This document shows positions 7,855 through 16,256 of a stretch of DNA of 64,000 nucleotides, one piece after another. Every line of letters starts with the position of its first letter. Positions within the stretch are counted from its first letter, which is position 1. The notes beneath the pieces are model-generated. The model saw only the letters and a program-made list of their open reading frames with translations. It had not been told where the DNA came from and made no database searches. This DNA is from Nitrospira sp. (GTDB taxonomy: Bacteria; Nitrospirota; Nitrospiria; Nitrospirales; Nitrospiraceae), in the NCBI GenBank assembly GCA_024998625.1, contig JACOEL010000010.1, positions 97,994 to 161,993 on the forward strand. Direction: 5' to 3'. The position numbers were made by a program, and so were the translations under genes.

Positions 7855-9810
7855 TCACCTCGTTTGTGAGTGGGTTGCCGTTTGACGCAATGTTTGATTC
7901 GCATCTGTGCGAAGGAGTTCCAGGAACGCGTCAATTGGCATGCTCCCGTGGTTCGCGCCACTCCGGCCGCGAACCGACACCATGCCGCTCTGCACTTCCT
8001 TGTCTCCCACGACCAGCATATAAGGAATCTTGTTCTTTTCCGCCTCGCGGATCTTAAAGCCGATCTTCTCGTTGCGGATGTCCGCCTCAACTCGAAAGCC
8101 GTGGCTCTTGAGCGTGGAGACGATCTTCGCCGCAAATTCCTGCTGGTTGTCCGTGATCGTGAGCACCACCGCCTGTATAGGGGCCAACCAGGTGGGGAAG
8201 GCGCCCGCATAGTGCTCGATCAGGATGCCGAAAAAGCGTTCAATGGAGCCCATGAGCGCCCGATGAATCATGATCGGCTGATGCGCCTTGCCGTCTTCGC
8301 CGGTGTACGCAAGTTTGAACCGCTCCGGATTGTTGAAGTCGACTTGGACCGTCGAGCATTGCCAGGAGCGGCCCAGGACGTCTTTAATCTTGATGTCGAT
8401 CTTCGGGCCATAGAAGACCCCTTCACCGGGGTCCACGTCGTAGGCCACACCGCGACTCTTGAGCGCAGCTTCGAGCGCATTGGTGGCGATGGTCCAATTC
8501 TCTTCCGAGCCGACTGACTTTTCCGGGCGGGTCGAGAGATACACTTCAAATTCAGTAAAGCCGAAGGTGCCAAGGACGAAAAATGTGAAGTCGAGGACGC
8601 GGCTGACTTCGGCCTCGATCTGATCGGGCCGGCAAAACAAATGCGCATCGTCCTGGGTAAACCCGCGGACACGCAGCAGGCCGTGTAACACGCCTGTGCG
8701 CTCGTAGCGATAGACAGTGCCTAATTCTCCGTATCGGATCGGCAAATCCCGATAACTCCGCATGTGGGATTTGTAGATCATGATATGAAATGGACAGTTC
8801 ATCGGCTTGAGCTGATACTCGCTGCCTTCCAGCTTCATCGATGCGAACATGTTTTCGCGGTAGTAATCGACGTGCCCGCTCGTCTTCCACAGGTCCAGGC
8901 GGGCGACATGGGGCGAATACACCAGATCGTAGCCGTCCTTGATATGTTGCTCTCGCCAAAAATTTTCAATCAGGAGCCGGATCAGCGAGCCCTTGGGATG
9001 CCACAGCACCAGGCCGGGACCGATCTCGTCCTGAATCGTAATCAGGTCGAGTTCCTTGCCGAGTTTCCGATGGTCTCGGCGTTTGATCTCTTCCAGCTTC
9101 GCGAGATGGGCATCGAGTTCTTTTTTGGTCGGGAATGAGGTGCCGTAGACCCGCTGCAACATCGGGTTTCGCTCGTCGCCACGCCAGTACGCGCCACCCG
9201 TGGACAGGAGCTTGAAAGCACCGACGTGTCCGGTGGTGGGGAGGTGTGGTCCGCGGCAGAGGTCGACGAATTCCCCCTGACGGTAGAGCGATATAGGCGA
9301 GGCATCGTCGAAGCTGTTAATCAGCTCGACCTTGTAGCCTTCCCCACGTTCTTGGAAAAACTTGATAGCGTCCTGCTTCGACATTTCGCTGCGGGTGACT
9401 GTCAGGCCACGTTTCATAATCTCAATGGCGCGCGCCTCGATCTTTTCAAGATCTTCAGGCGTGAACGGGCGGTCGAACGCGAAGTCGTAATAGAACCCAT
9501 CGTCCAATGCCGGGCCGATCGTGAGCTGGGCCGTCGGGAATACTTCCTTCACGGCCTGCGCCATGATGTGGGTGCTGCTGTGGCGATAGACCTCGCGCCC
9601 TTCGGCAGACTCGAAGGTCAGGGGCTCGATGGTGGCGTCCTGCTCCAATGGCCGTGACAGGTCCATTGGCTCGCCGTTGATCTTGGCTGCCAACACCTTG
9701 GCGTCGAGGCGTTCACCTTCCGGAGTGAGGGCTTCTCGGACAGTGCATCCTGCTGGTACTTGTTTTCGAGTTCCGTCAGGAAGGGTAATGTGAATGAGCT
9801 GTGAGGCCAC
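7855..9810 (-). CDS. thrS: Threonyl-tRNA synthetase
   Basis: Attaches threonine to tRNA-Thr. About 651 residues in the usual order: TGS domain (ITLPDGTRKQVPAG), the SxxH/editing domain (HSSTHIMAQAVKEVFP with the metal-type HxxxH, later DLCRGPHLPTTG), the class II core (MNCPFHIMIYKS, RYGELGTVYRYERTGVLHGLLRVRGFTQDDAH, HRALMGSIERF) and the anticodon-binding domain. The GTG at 9810 has a better-spaced ribosome site (AGGA) than the in-frame TTG at 9819. The 3' end doubles as the ribosome-binding site of infC, whose start lies 3 bases beyond the thrS stop. Confidence 0.96.
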   Translation of the reverse strand: MASQLIHITLPDGTRKQVPAGCTVREALTPEGERLDAKVLAAKINGEPMDLSRPLEQDATIEPLTFESAEGREVYRHSSTHIMAQAVKEVFPTAQLTIGPALDDGFYYDFAFDRPFTPEDLEKIEARAIEIMKRGLTVTRSEMSKQDAIKFFQERGEGYKVELINSFDDASPISLYRQGEFVDLCRGPHLPTTGHVGAFKLLSTGGAYWRGDERNPMLQRVYGTSFPTKKELDAHLAKLEEIKRRDHRKLGKELDLITIQDEIGPGLVLWHPKGSLIRLLIENFWREQHIKDGYDLVYSPHVARLDLWKTSGHVDYYRENMFASMKLEGSEYQLKPMNCPFHIMIYKSHMRSYRDLPIRYGELGTVYRYERTGVLHGLLRVRGFTQDDAHLFCRPDQIEAEVSRVLDFTFFVLGTFGFTEFEVYLSTRPEKSVGSEENWTIATNALEAALKSRGVAYDVDPGEGVFYGPKIDIKIKDVLGRSWQCSTVQVDFNNPERFKLAYTGEDGKAHQPIMIHRALMGSIERFFGILIEHYAGAFPTWLAPIQAVVLTITDNQQEFAAKIVSTLKSHGFRVEADIRNEKIGFKIREAEKNKIPYMLVVGDKEVQSGMVSVRGRSGANHGSMPIDAFLELLRTDANQTLRQTATHSQTR

Positions 9811-9843
9811 TCCGGTCAATCCTACAAAAAATACACCGCCGTG

Positions 9844-9869
9844 CCGACCACCATGCTGCCGGTGGTCGG
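9844..9869 (-). terminator. Hairpin downstream of tRNA-Val
   Basis: A perfect 9-bp inverted repeat (CCGACCACC and GGTGGTCGG, 8-base loop) between tRNA-Val and thrS. On the minus strand it is followed about 11 bases later by a run of six T residues. It could end the tRNA-Val transcript or act as a thrS leader structure; no T-box sequence was recognised. Confidence 0.5.
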
Positions 9870-9896
9870 ATCACGAACTGTATGCTCGAACAAAAA

Positions 9897-9971
9897 TGGT
9901 AGGCGCGGACGGTCTTGAACCGTCGACCTCTACCGTGTCAAGGTAGCGCTCTCCCCCTGAGCTACGCGCCT
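9897..9971 (-). tRNA. tRNA-Val (GAC anticodon)
   Basis: Minus-strand cloverleaf beginning AGGCGCGTAGCTCAG with the anticodon stem-loop CTACC-TTGACAC-GGTAG, giving anticodon GAC. The T arm is CGACGGTTCAAGACCGTCC and the CCA end is encoded. It lies upstream of thrS on the same strand. Confidence 0.96.
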
Positions 9972-10105
9972 ATCGCCCGGCGATGCTAATACAGCCTTAC
10001 CAGGAGTGTCAAGGAAACCCGGCCGCAAGGCAGGCGGTTCTCTTTGCCTTCCAGAGGGAGAAGCCGTCTCGCCGGTCCGGCGTTATCGGGTGTATCGGCA
10101 AGGGT

Positions 10106-10378
10106 CTACTTGACCGCTGCTTTGAGTTCTTTGCCGGCCGAAAACTTGGGAATGCGGGCGGCAGGAATCTTCAAGGCTTCGCCGGTTCGTGGATTGCGTC
10201 CCATCCTGGCCTTGCGTTTTGAAATCGTGAACGTTCCGAAATTCACCAGCGTCACACGTTTCCCCTTCTTGAGCGACGTGGTGACTGCTCCGGTGAAGGC
10301 TTCGAGTGCCACTGTCGCGGCGACCTTGGTGATTCCGGCGCTGTTCGCCATTTTCGCGATCAATTCTTCCTTGGTCAT
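10106..10378 (-). CDS. hup: HU-family nucleoid DNA-binding protein
   Basis: A 90-residue histone-like protein that bends and compacts DNA as a dimer. The sequence has the family N-terminus MTKEELIAKMA, the beta-arm signature with RKARMGRNPRTGE and a C-terminal helix ending FSAGKELKAAVK. The length is exactly typical for HU. It is one of three HU/IHF-fold genes in the window, with 34584 and the island copy at 55709. It is monocistronic between tRNA-Val and a Fis-type regulator gene. Confidence 0.94.
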   Translation of the reverse strand: MTKEELIAKMANSAGITKVAATVALEAFTGAVTTSLKKGKRVTLVNFGTFTISKRKARMGRNPRTGEALKIPAARIPKFSAGKELKAAVK

Positions 10379-10474
10379 TGCTTCCCTCCGTTGGTGGTTG
10401 GCGACCGGTGGATATATGGGCGTACAGATTCTACGCCTCTGGTGAGGTGCTGATGAGCTGAGACGCGCGCGAGT

Positions 10475-11065
10475 CTAGCTCGCCCTGGCGCGCTTGACCG
10501 GAATATCTAGATCGAGAATCTTTTTTCTCAGCGTATTTCGATTCAGTCCGAGCAGCTCTGCGGCTTGAATCTGGTTCCCCTTGGTCTCTCGCAGGGTCAG
10601 CAGGATCAACGGGCGTTCGACGGCGGCGATCAGCATCGGATGGAGGTTTCTTCCCGAGCCGTTGCGCATCCCTTTGACGAAGTCGCCGACTTTATGCTCC
10701 AGAAAAGATTCCAGGCAGACCGATTGCCCCGGCGCAGTACCATTGGTTAGCGACAGGTCCGCCTTGGGGGATTTGGCGGCGTGGAGCGACGTTGCCGTCC
10801 GTTTCAGCACGGTTCGCGAGCCTACGACCAAGAGTGTGCGCGCAGGGTCGATCCCCCCAAACAATTTCCCAAGGTCTGCAGCAGACTGTGCTTTCGATTC
10901 CACGATGACGGCATCGTACGCACGCGTTGCCGGGTCCTTCGGAAGCGACAATCCGTCACGGCCGATGGTGACCGCTTGCTCGCCGAACAGGTCCTTGTAG
11001 TGCGCCTGGATCTCGCTGTCTGTGCTGAGCAAGAGAATAGTAAATGTCGATGAACGCAGCGTCAT
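10475..11065 (-). CDS. Fis-type DNA-binding protein with receiver-like N-terminus
   Basis: 196 residues. The last 45 residues (LLTLRETKGNQIQAAELLGLNRNTLRKKI) are a clear Fis-type helix-turn-helix, as found at the C-terminus of NtrC-class activators. The first 90 residues resemble a receiver fold (TILLLSTDSEI, YDAVIVES, RTLLVVGS), but the phospho-acceptor aspartate position appears to be Glu or Ser, so phosphorylation is doubtful. There is no AAA+ ATPase domain, so it should not act as a sigma-54 activator. Targets are unknown. It faces away from the rrf2-sulfur operon across a 334-bp divergent region. Confidence 0.8.
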   Translation of the reverse strand: MTLRSSTFTILLLSTDSEIQAHYKDLFGEQAVTIGRDGLSLPKDPATRAYDAVIVESKAQSAADLGKLFGGIDPARTLLVVGSRTVLKRTATSLHAAKSPKADLSLTNGTAPGQSVCLESFLEHKVGDFVKGMRNGSGRNLHPMLIAAVERPLILLTLRETKGNQIQAAELLGLNRNTLRKKILDLDIPVKRARAS

Positions 11066-11338
11066 GAAGGTACCGAGGAAGAAGAGGGCGGGATTATTGC
11101 TCAGCCCCTAGATGATGTCAATGACGAAAAATGCATTGTACTGACGCGTGGGCAACAGGGGTGAATTCTTGGTGCGTCGGCGCGACCGTGACTCGCTTCT
11201 GGCACCATTTCACTGCGGCCGAAGGCACTGCACTGGCGAGCTGGTTCATCGGGAATCGCTCGCACGGGTGGCTCTCTCGGCAAGTCACGAGCGCCTGCTA
11301 CCCAACGGCAGGAATGTTTGTGGTGCATCTACCCTTGC

Positions 11339-11368
11339 TTGACAGGAAAGTTGCGCGCAAGGTATAGA
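11339..11368 (+). promoter_or_regulatory. Sigma-70 promoter with an embedded palindromic operator, for the sulfur operon
   Basis: A consensus TTGACA at 11339-11344 is followed after 18 bases by TATAGA at 11363-11368, 32 bases before the rrf2 start. The spacer holds the perfect 10-bp palindrome TTGCGCGCAA at 11351-11360, inside a wider CCTTGC...GCAAGG arrangement. A repressor there would cover both promoter boxes. The next gene encodes an Rrf2 regulator, so autoregulation is the natural inference. The rest of the 11066-11399 gap shows nothing recognisable. Confidence 0.65.
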
Positions 11369-11399
11369 GATCCATGAATCCCCATCGGAATACTCGCAA

Positions 11400-11852
11400 A
11401 TGAAGGTGAGCCTTCGAGCGACCTACGGAATTATCGCCGCCGTGGATCTGGCGCTCCACCATGACGAGCAGCCGGTCTGCGCCAAGTCGATCGCCAAGCG
11501 ACAGGCGATTCCGGCCCGGTTCCTCGAACAGGTGCTTCATGCGATGAAAAAAGCCGGAGTGGTGACAAGTCAGCGCGGGGCTCAGGGCGGGTATGTGTTG
11601 AGCCGTAAGCCCTCGGAGCTCTCCGTGGCTGATATTCTCGATGCACTAGAGGGCCCGCTCCTCACGACAAATGGAGAGGTCGGTCCGAAACATTCGGCTT
11701 CGCGTGGGGCCAAGCAAGAGGCACTGCTCGCCCACATTTGGGATCGTGTGAAACGGGCGGAATTGAGTGTTCTTTCGGAAGTCACGGTCGAGGAGTTGGC
11801 CAAGCGCCAGCGGGCCCTCGACGAGCAGCACACGTTGATGTACCACATTTGA
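11400..11852 (+). CDS. Rrf2-family transcriptional regulator
   Basis: 150 residues. The N-terminal winged helix-turn-helix has the Rrf2 pattern: MKVSLRATYGIIAAVDLALH, IPARFLEQVLHAMKKAGVV, then RGAQGGYVLSRKP and SVADILDALEGPL. The family includes IscR, NsrR and the cysteine regulator CymR. The three-cysteine Fe-S cluster loop of IscR and NsrR is missing; only one Cys (near residue 27) is present, so it more likely resembles CymR-type regulators that act through a protein partner or small molecule. Standing first in the sulfate-assimilation operon, it is probably its regulator. Confidence 0.88.
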   Translation: MKVSLRATYGIIAAVDLALHHDEQPVCAKSIAKRQAIPARFLEQVLHAMKKAGVVTSQRGAQGGYVLSRKPSELSVADILDALEGPLLTTNGEVGPKHSASRGAKQEALLAHIWDRVKRAELSVLSEVTVEELAKRQRALDEQHTLMYHI

Positions 11853-11897
11853 AGTAGCCTGAATCATGCACATTATTTCCCAACCGACGAGGTCGTC

Positions 11898-14402
11898 ATG
11901 ATGAGTCCCAATATAGTGGCTCTCCGTCCAGCGATTAAAACGGAGCCCATTCCGGATCATATAGTCGAAGAAATCGAAACGTTTGAAGCGGAGGCGCAGC
12001 GGGTTCTCGCCGGAGATCTCTCTACCGACATCTTCAAGCCGTTTCGTTTGCAATATGGGATCTATGGCCAGCGGCAGCCCGGGGTGCAGATGTTCCGCAT
12101 CAAGATCCCGTTCGGCGGACTGACCGCCAATCAATTGCGCCAGGTCGCGGACCTTGCCGATCAGTACGCCACGGGTGTGGGCCATGTCACCACACGGCAG
12201 GATATCCAGCTGCACTTTGTGGAACTCAAACATGTTCCCGAAATGATGCGTTTGTTGGCGTCGGTTGGGCTGACCACGCGCGAGGCCTGCGCGAATACGG
12301 TGCGGAACGTCACGGCCTGTCATCTGGCGGGCGTGTGCCAGGGCGAAGTGTTCGATGTCACGCCATACGCGAAGACGGTGGCCTATCATCTCCTGCGCAA
12401 TCCGCTGAATCAGAGTCTCCCGCGCAAGTTCAAGATTGCGCTGTCCGGATGCCGGCAGGATTGCGCGCTCACACCCATCCACGACATCGGGTTGCTCGCG
12501 GCGAAGCGGGCCGATGGAACCATCGGTTTCCGAATGGTGGCAGGCGGTGGATTGGGATCGACGCCACGCATGGCCCAGGTGCTGCGAGAATTTACGCCGA
12601 TGGACGAATTACTCCCGACCATCGAGGCGGTGATCAAGGTGTTCGACACGCTTGGGAACCGTAAGAATCGCAACAAGGCCCGCATGAAATTCGTCATCGA
12701 AAAGCTCGGGTTCGACGAGTTCAAGCGTCGTTGGGAGGCGGCTTACGCGGCCATGGGCTATGCCGTGCCGATGCACGAGCCGATCAAGCTGCTGGATTAT
12801 GCCGATGCGCCGCCGCTCATTATGCCGACCAAGGCCGACGCTCTGTCCAACGGTCATGGCAATGGCAACGGCAGCGGGAATGGTTCTGTGTCACTCAATG
12901 GTCAGGTCTCCGCCTTCCAGGCGTGGAAGCGCACCAATGTCGTGCCGCAGCGGCAAGCGGGTTTTGTGACGGCGGCGGTCAAGTTGCCGATGGGCGATCT
13001 GACGGGCGAGCAAATGTGGGTGGTCGCAGACTTGGCCGAACGGTATTCGAACGGCAACATTCGGACGACCATCAATCAGAACATGGTCATCCGGTGGATT
13101 CCCGAAGGACGGCTGGAGGAGTTCTATCAAGAGCTCGTGCAACACAGCTTGGGCGATCCTGGCGCAGAGCTCGTAGAAGACATCATCGCCTGCCCGGGCA
13201 CCGACACCTGTGGGTTGGGAATTACCTCGTCTAAGGGCATGGCCAGAGCATTGGCGGAAGTGTTCCCCGCCGGCCAGGTCCCGGAAGATCTCAGAGATGT
13301 GAGCGTCAAGATCAGCGGTTGCCACAACTCTTGCGCCCAGCACCATATTGCCACCATCGGGTTGCACGGAGTCGGCAAACGTCTTGGCGAACATACCGCT
13401 CCGCATTACGAACTGCATCTCGGCGGGCATGTGGACGGCACGCCGAAGATCGGACAGTTGGCGGTGAAGTTGCCCGCGAAGAGTGTCCCGGCGGCGGTAC
13501 GTCATCTGGTCGACGTCTATCGTCGGGATCGAAAGGCGGGTGAGAGCCTCCAGTCGTTCATTACACGTGTCGGGAAGAATGTGCTGAAGGACGAACTCAT
13601 TCCCTACACGATCGTTCCGCCGTATGAGCAGGACTCGACCTATTATTATGACTGGGAAGGCGAGGCGGAATTCGTGCTGGAGGATTTGGGGCCCGGCGAA
13701 TGTGCGGGTGGCGCCTTAGAGATGATCGACGACCGCATGTTAGAGGCCGATCAGGAGCTCTATCAAGCGAAACTACTGGTTGAGAAACATCAGTATGCCT
13801 TGTCCGTGAATAAATCGTATCGCGCTGTGTTGGCAGCGGCGAAAGGTCTTTTGGTGACCGAAGGCCTCGATCCGGCCACCGATGCCGAAACCTTCCAGGA
13901 GTTCGATCTGCGGCTGGCCAGCAAAGGCATCGTTCCGGCGACCTACAAGAATCTTGGCGCGCAAGTCGGCGACCTTGGTTCTAAGGACGCGACTGCCGAG
14001 GCGGCGACGGAGAAAATGGCCTTCGCGAAGCGGTTTCTCGCCGTCTGTCGGGCGGCCACGGAACAAATGGGGAAGGATCTAAAGTTGGCCCAGGTGAAGG
14101 AAGAAGCCCTGCCGGCTGCAGCTCCTGCTGCGGTGCCTGCTTCACCTGCACCCGTTGCTGCGGCCCAGGTGCCTGTGTACGATCTGCGCGGCGTGGCCTG
14201 CCCGATGAATTATGTGAAGACGAAACTGAAATTGGAAATGATGGACAACGGCGAGCAGCTGGAAGTCTGGCTCGATGCCGGAGAGCCCATTCGCAATGTG
14301 CCGATGAGCTTGCGAAACGACGGACACAAGATCCTCGACGAGGGGCCGTTGGAACCTGAAGCCAAGCATTTCAAAATTCTTGTGGAAAAGGTCGAGGGGT
14401 AA
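11898..14402 (+). CDS. Double siroheme sulfite/nitrite reductase fused to a helical (HEPN-like) and a TusA-like domain
   Basis: 834 residues. Residues 40-310 and 345-590 are two nitrite/sulfite reductase halves joined by a Gly/Asn linker near 315-335. Each half carries a complete siroheme/[4Fe-4S] cysteine set: C141-x5-C147 with C185-x3-C189, and C432-x5-C438 with C475-x3-C479. Ordinary single-chain enzymes keep the set only in the second half. Residues about 605-740 are helical and HEPN-like. Residues 760-834 are TusA-like, with C768-Pro in the sulfur-carrier position although the motif reads CPMN rather than CPxP. The context (cysH, cysD, cysN) indicates six-electron reduction of sulfite to sulfide; nitrite cannot be excluded. 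Confidence 0.85.
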   Translation: MMSPNIVALRPAIKTEPIPDHIVEEIETFEAEAQRVLAGDLSTDIFKPFRLQYGIYGQRQPGVQMFRIKIPFGGLTANQLRQVADLADQYATGVGHVTTRQDIQLHFVELKHVPEMMRLLASVGLTTREACANTVRNVTACHLAGVCQGEVFDVTPYAKTVAYHLLRNPLNQSLPRKFKIALSGCRQDCALTPIHDIGLLAAKRADGTIGFRMVAGGGLGSTPRMAQVLREFTPMDELLPTIEAVIKVFDTLGNRKNRNKARMKFVIEKLGFDEFKRRWEAAYAAMGYAVPMHEPIKLLDYADAPPLIMPTKADALSNGHGNGNGSGNGSVSLNGQVSAFQAWKRTNVVPQRQAGFVTAAVKLPMGDLTGEQMWVVADLAERYSNGNIRTTINQNMVIRWIPEGRLEEFYQELVQHSLGDPGAELVEDIIACPGTDTCGLGITSSKGMARALAEVFPAGQVPEDLRDVSVKISGCHNSCAQHHIATIGLHGVGKRLGEHTAPHYELHLGGHVDGTPKIGQLAVKLPAKSVPAAVRHLVDVYRRDRKAGESLQSFITRVGKNVLKDELIPYTIVPPYEQDSTYYYDWEGEAEFVLEDLGPGECAGGALEMIDDRMLEADQELYQAKLLVEKHQYALSVNKSYRAVLAAAKGLLVTEGLDPATDAETFQEFDLRLASKGIVPATYKNLGAQVGDLGSKDATAEAATEKMAFAKRFLAVCRAATEQMGKDLKLAQVKEEALPAAAPAAVPASPAPVAAAQVPVYDLRGVACPMNYVKTKLKLEMMDNGEQLEVWLDAGEPIRNVPMSLRNDGHKILDEGPLEPEAKHFKILVEKVEG

Positions 14403-14407
14403 GAAGG

Positions 14408-15130
14408 GTGAAAGAAGCACAGAAGTCGGCTGCACGACCCTCCGACGCAGAGCTGAAGGCACTGAGTGCTTCGTTCGAAGCACAGCAGCCGTGGGACCTG
14501 CTGGAGTATGCGTTGAAGACCTACCGGCAGCGCATTGTGCTCGCCTGCAGTTTCGGAGCGGAAGATGTCGCCCTGGTGGACATGGTGCATCGCATCGATC
14601 CGGACACACCGCTTTTTTATCTGGATACGGACTTTTTGTTTCCCGAAACCTTCGATGTGCGTGATCGCATTATCGCGCGGTACGGATTGAAGCCGGCGCA
14701 GGTCATTCAAATGAAGTCCCTGTTGACGCCGGAACAGCAGGATGCTCAGCATGGCGCCATGTTGTGGGCCAGCAAGCCGGATCAGTGCTGCGAGCTTAGG
14801 AAAATCGAACCGCTCACTCGTATTCTCGGCGAGTACTCGGCCTGGATCACCGGGATCCGGCGAGACCAGGCTCCCACAAGGGCAAACGCCGGGCTGATCG
14901 AGTGGGACAAGAAATTCAACCTGGTCAAAGTGAATCCCCTGGCCCGATGGAGCAGTGACAATGTCTGGACGTATCTGCAGCTCCATGAGGTGCCCTATAA
15001 CACGTTACACGACCGCAATTACCCCAGCATCGGCTGTACCCATTGTACGGCGCCTGTCCTTCCGGGAGACGATCCGCGTTCCGGTCGGTGGAAGAATTTC
15101 GGCAAGACCGAGTGCGGGCTGCACAAGTAA
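14408..15130 (+). CDS. cysH: Adenylyl-sulfate (APS) reductase, Fe-S type CysH
   Basis: Reduces activated sulfate to sulfite using thioredoxin. 240 residues with the PP-loop region LACSFGAEDVALVDMV, YLDTDFLFPETFD and the C-terminal catalytic ECGLH. The paired CC (DQCCELRK) and CTHC (IGCTHC) motifs that bind a [4Fe-4S] cluster are present. In known families that cluster marks enzymes using APS directly rather than PAPS. The GTG start at 14408 is 5 bases after the reductase stop. Its presence makes an APS kinase dispensable for assimilation, relevant to the decayed kinase domain of the downstream cysN. Confidence 0.94.
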   Translation: MKEAQKSAARPSDAELKALSASFEAQQPWDLLEYALKTYRQRIVLACSFGAEDVALVDMVHRIDPDTPLFYLDTDFLFPETFDVRDRIIARYGLKPAQVIQMKSLLTPEQQDAQHGAMLWASKPDQCCELRKIEPLTRILGEYSAWITGIRRDQAPTRANAGLIEWDKKFNLVKVNPLARWSSDNVWTYLQLHEVPYNTLHDRNYPSIGCTHCTAPVLPGDDPRSGRWKNFGKTECGLHK

Positions 15131-15171
15131 CATCATCGTCACCCTGAAATCAGACAAGGTCATTACCATCC

Positions 15172-16239
15172 ATGCAACATCTGCTCGCCAAAGTCGCTAA
15201 AGGTCAAAAAACATCCAAGGATCTCACGTGGGAAGAGGCCAAGCAGGCCATGCGCCTCATGATCGAGGGGACCGCGACGCCGGCGCAGATCGGGGCGTTT
15301 CTCACGGCCATGCGTTTCAAGTCGGAATCGGTCACGGAACTCGCCGCCTTCACGGCATCGGCGCGCCAATATGTGCCGCCGGTGCCGGTCCGTTCAGGGC
15401 TCGGAGTCGTCGATGTGCCGGTCTATGCGGGGAAACGGGAAACCTTTCACGCCATTCTTCCTGCTGCCGTTGTTGCGGTGGCCGCTGGAGCCGTCTTGCT
15501 GTTGCACGGAGTGGATGGGCCTCCGGACCGGCTCGGGATCTCGTCGGTGCTGAAGCTCTTGGGCATTCCTGTCGATCTGACCGCCAAGTTTGTCGGGGCC
15601 GAATTGGAAAAGAAGGGGTTCGCCTATCTTGACCTGGCGCTGTATCACCCTCCGGTGAGCCGGTTTCTGGAAATGAGGCAGGAGTTGGGCGTGCGCAATT
15701 TCTTTCATCCCGTGGCCCGTATGCTCAACCCCGCACGCGCGACCTCGCAGGTGATCGGCCTGTCACATCCGCCTTACTTCGAGAAGACCATCGAGGCGCT
15801 GCGTATGTTGAGTTGTCCGCGCGCGCTCGTTATCCGCGGAGTCGAGGGCGATCCCGAGCTTTCGATCGGCAATTCAACTCGGCTCTTGGAGCTGAAGGAC
15901 GAACGCATCACGCCGTTTACTTTCCAGCCGAAGGATGCGGGCTTGTCGATGGCGACCTTCCGCGAGATGGCCGGGTTCCCGGTCGAGCAGCGGGAGCGCG
16001 AGGCCGATTTGATTAGGCGGCTCCTCGCCAACGAAATTCAGGGCGGGCAACGGGACTGGGTCCTCCTCAATGCGGCCATGTTGCTCTATGCAGCCGGCAA
16101 AGGGGCCTCGATTACTGGAAATCTTGGGGTTGCCAGAAGCGCGTTGGAGTCCGGTCAGGCCAAGGCTAAACTGGCTGAGTTGGTGGCGGTCGCCGGATCA
16201 AGCGCGGGAAACACGCCAAAGGTCGGCATTTCAGCGTAA
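15172..16239 (+). CDS. TrpD/YbiB-like glycosyltransferase-family protein of unknown role
   Basis: 355 residues. The N-terminal helical domain (TWEEAKQAMRLMIEGTATPAQIGAFLTAMRFKSE) and the fold pattern match anthranilate phosphoribosyltransferase and its YbiB/TrpD2 relatives. The PRPP-binding GTGGD motif is replaced by DVPVYAGKRETFH, and the anthranilate-site KHGNR-type motif by LLLHGVDGPPDRLG, so it is very unlikely to make tryptophan. YbiB proteins are known to bind nucleic acid. It is embedded between cysH and cysD, so a link to sulfur assimilation is inferred only from position. Confidence 0.75.
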   Translation: MQHLLAKVAKGQKTSKDLTWEEAKQAMRLMIEGTATPAQIGAFLTAMRFKSESVTELAAFTASARQYVPPVPVRSGLGVVDVPVYAGKRETFHAILPAAVVAVAAGAVLLLHGVDGPPDRLGISSVLKLLGIPVDLTAKFVGAELEKKGFAYLDLALYHPPVSRFLEMRQELGVRNFFHPVARMLNPARATSQVIGLSHPPYFEKTIEALRMLSCPRALVIRGVEGDPELSIGNSTRLLELKDERITPFTFQPKDAGLSMATFREMAGFPVEQREREADLIRRLLANEIQGGQRDWVLLNAAMLLYAAGKGASITGNLGVARSALESGQAKAKLAELVAVAGSSAGNTPKVGISA

Positions 16240-16256
16240 ACGGAAGAGTGTGAATC

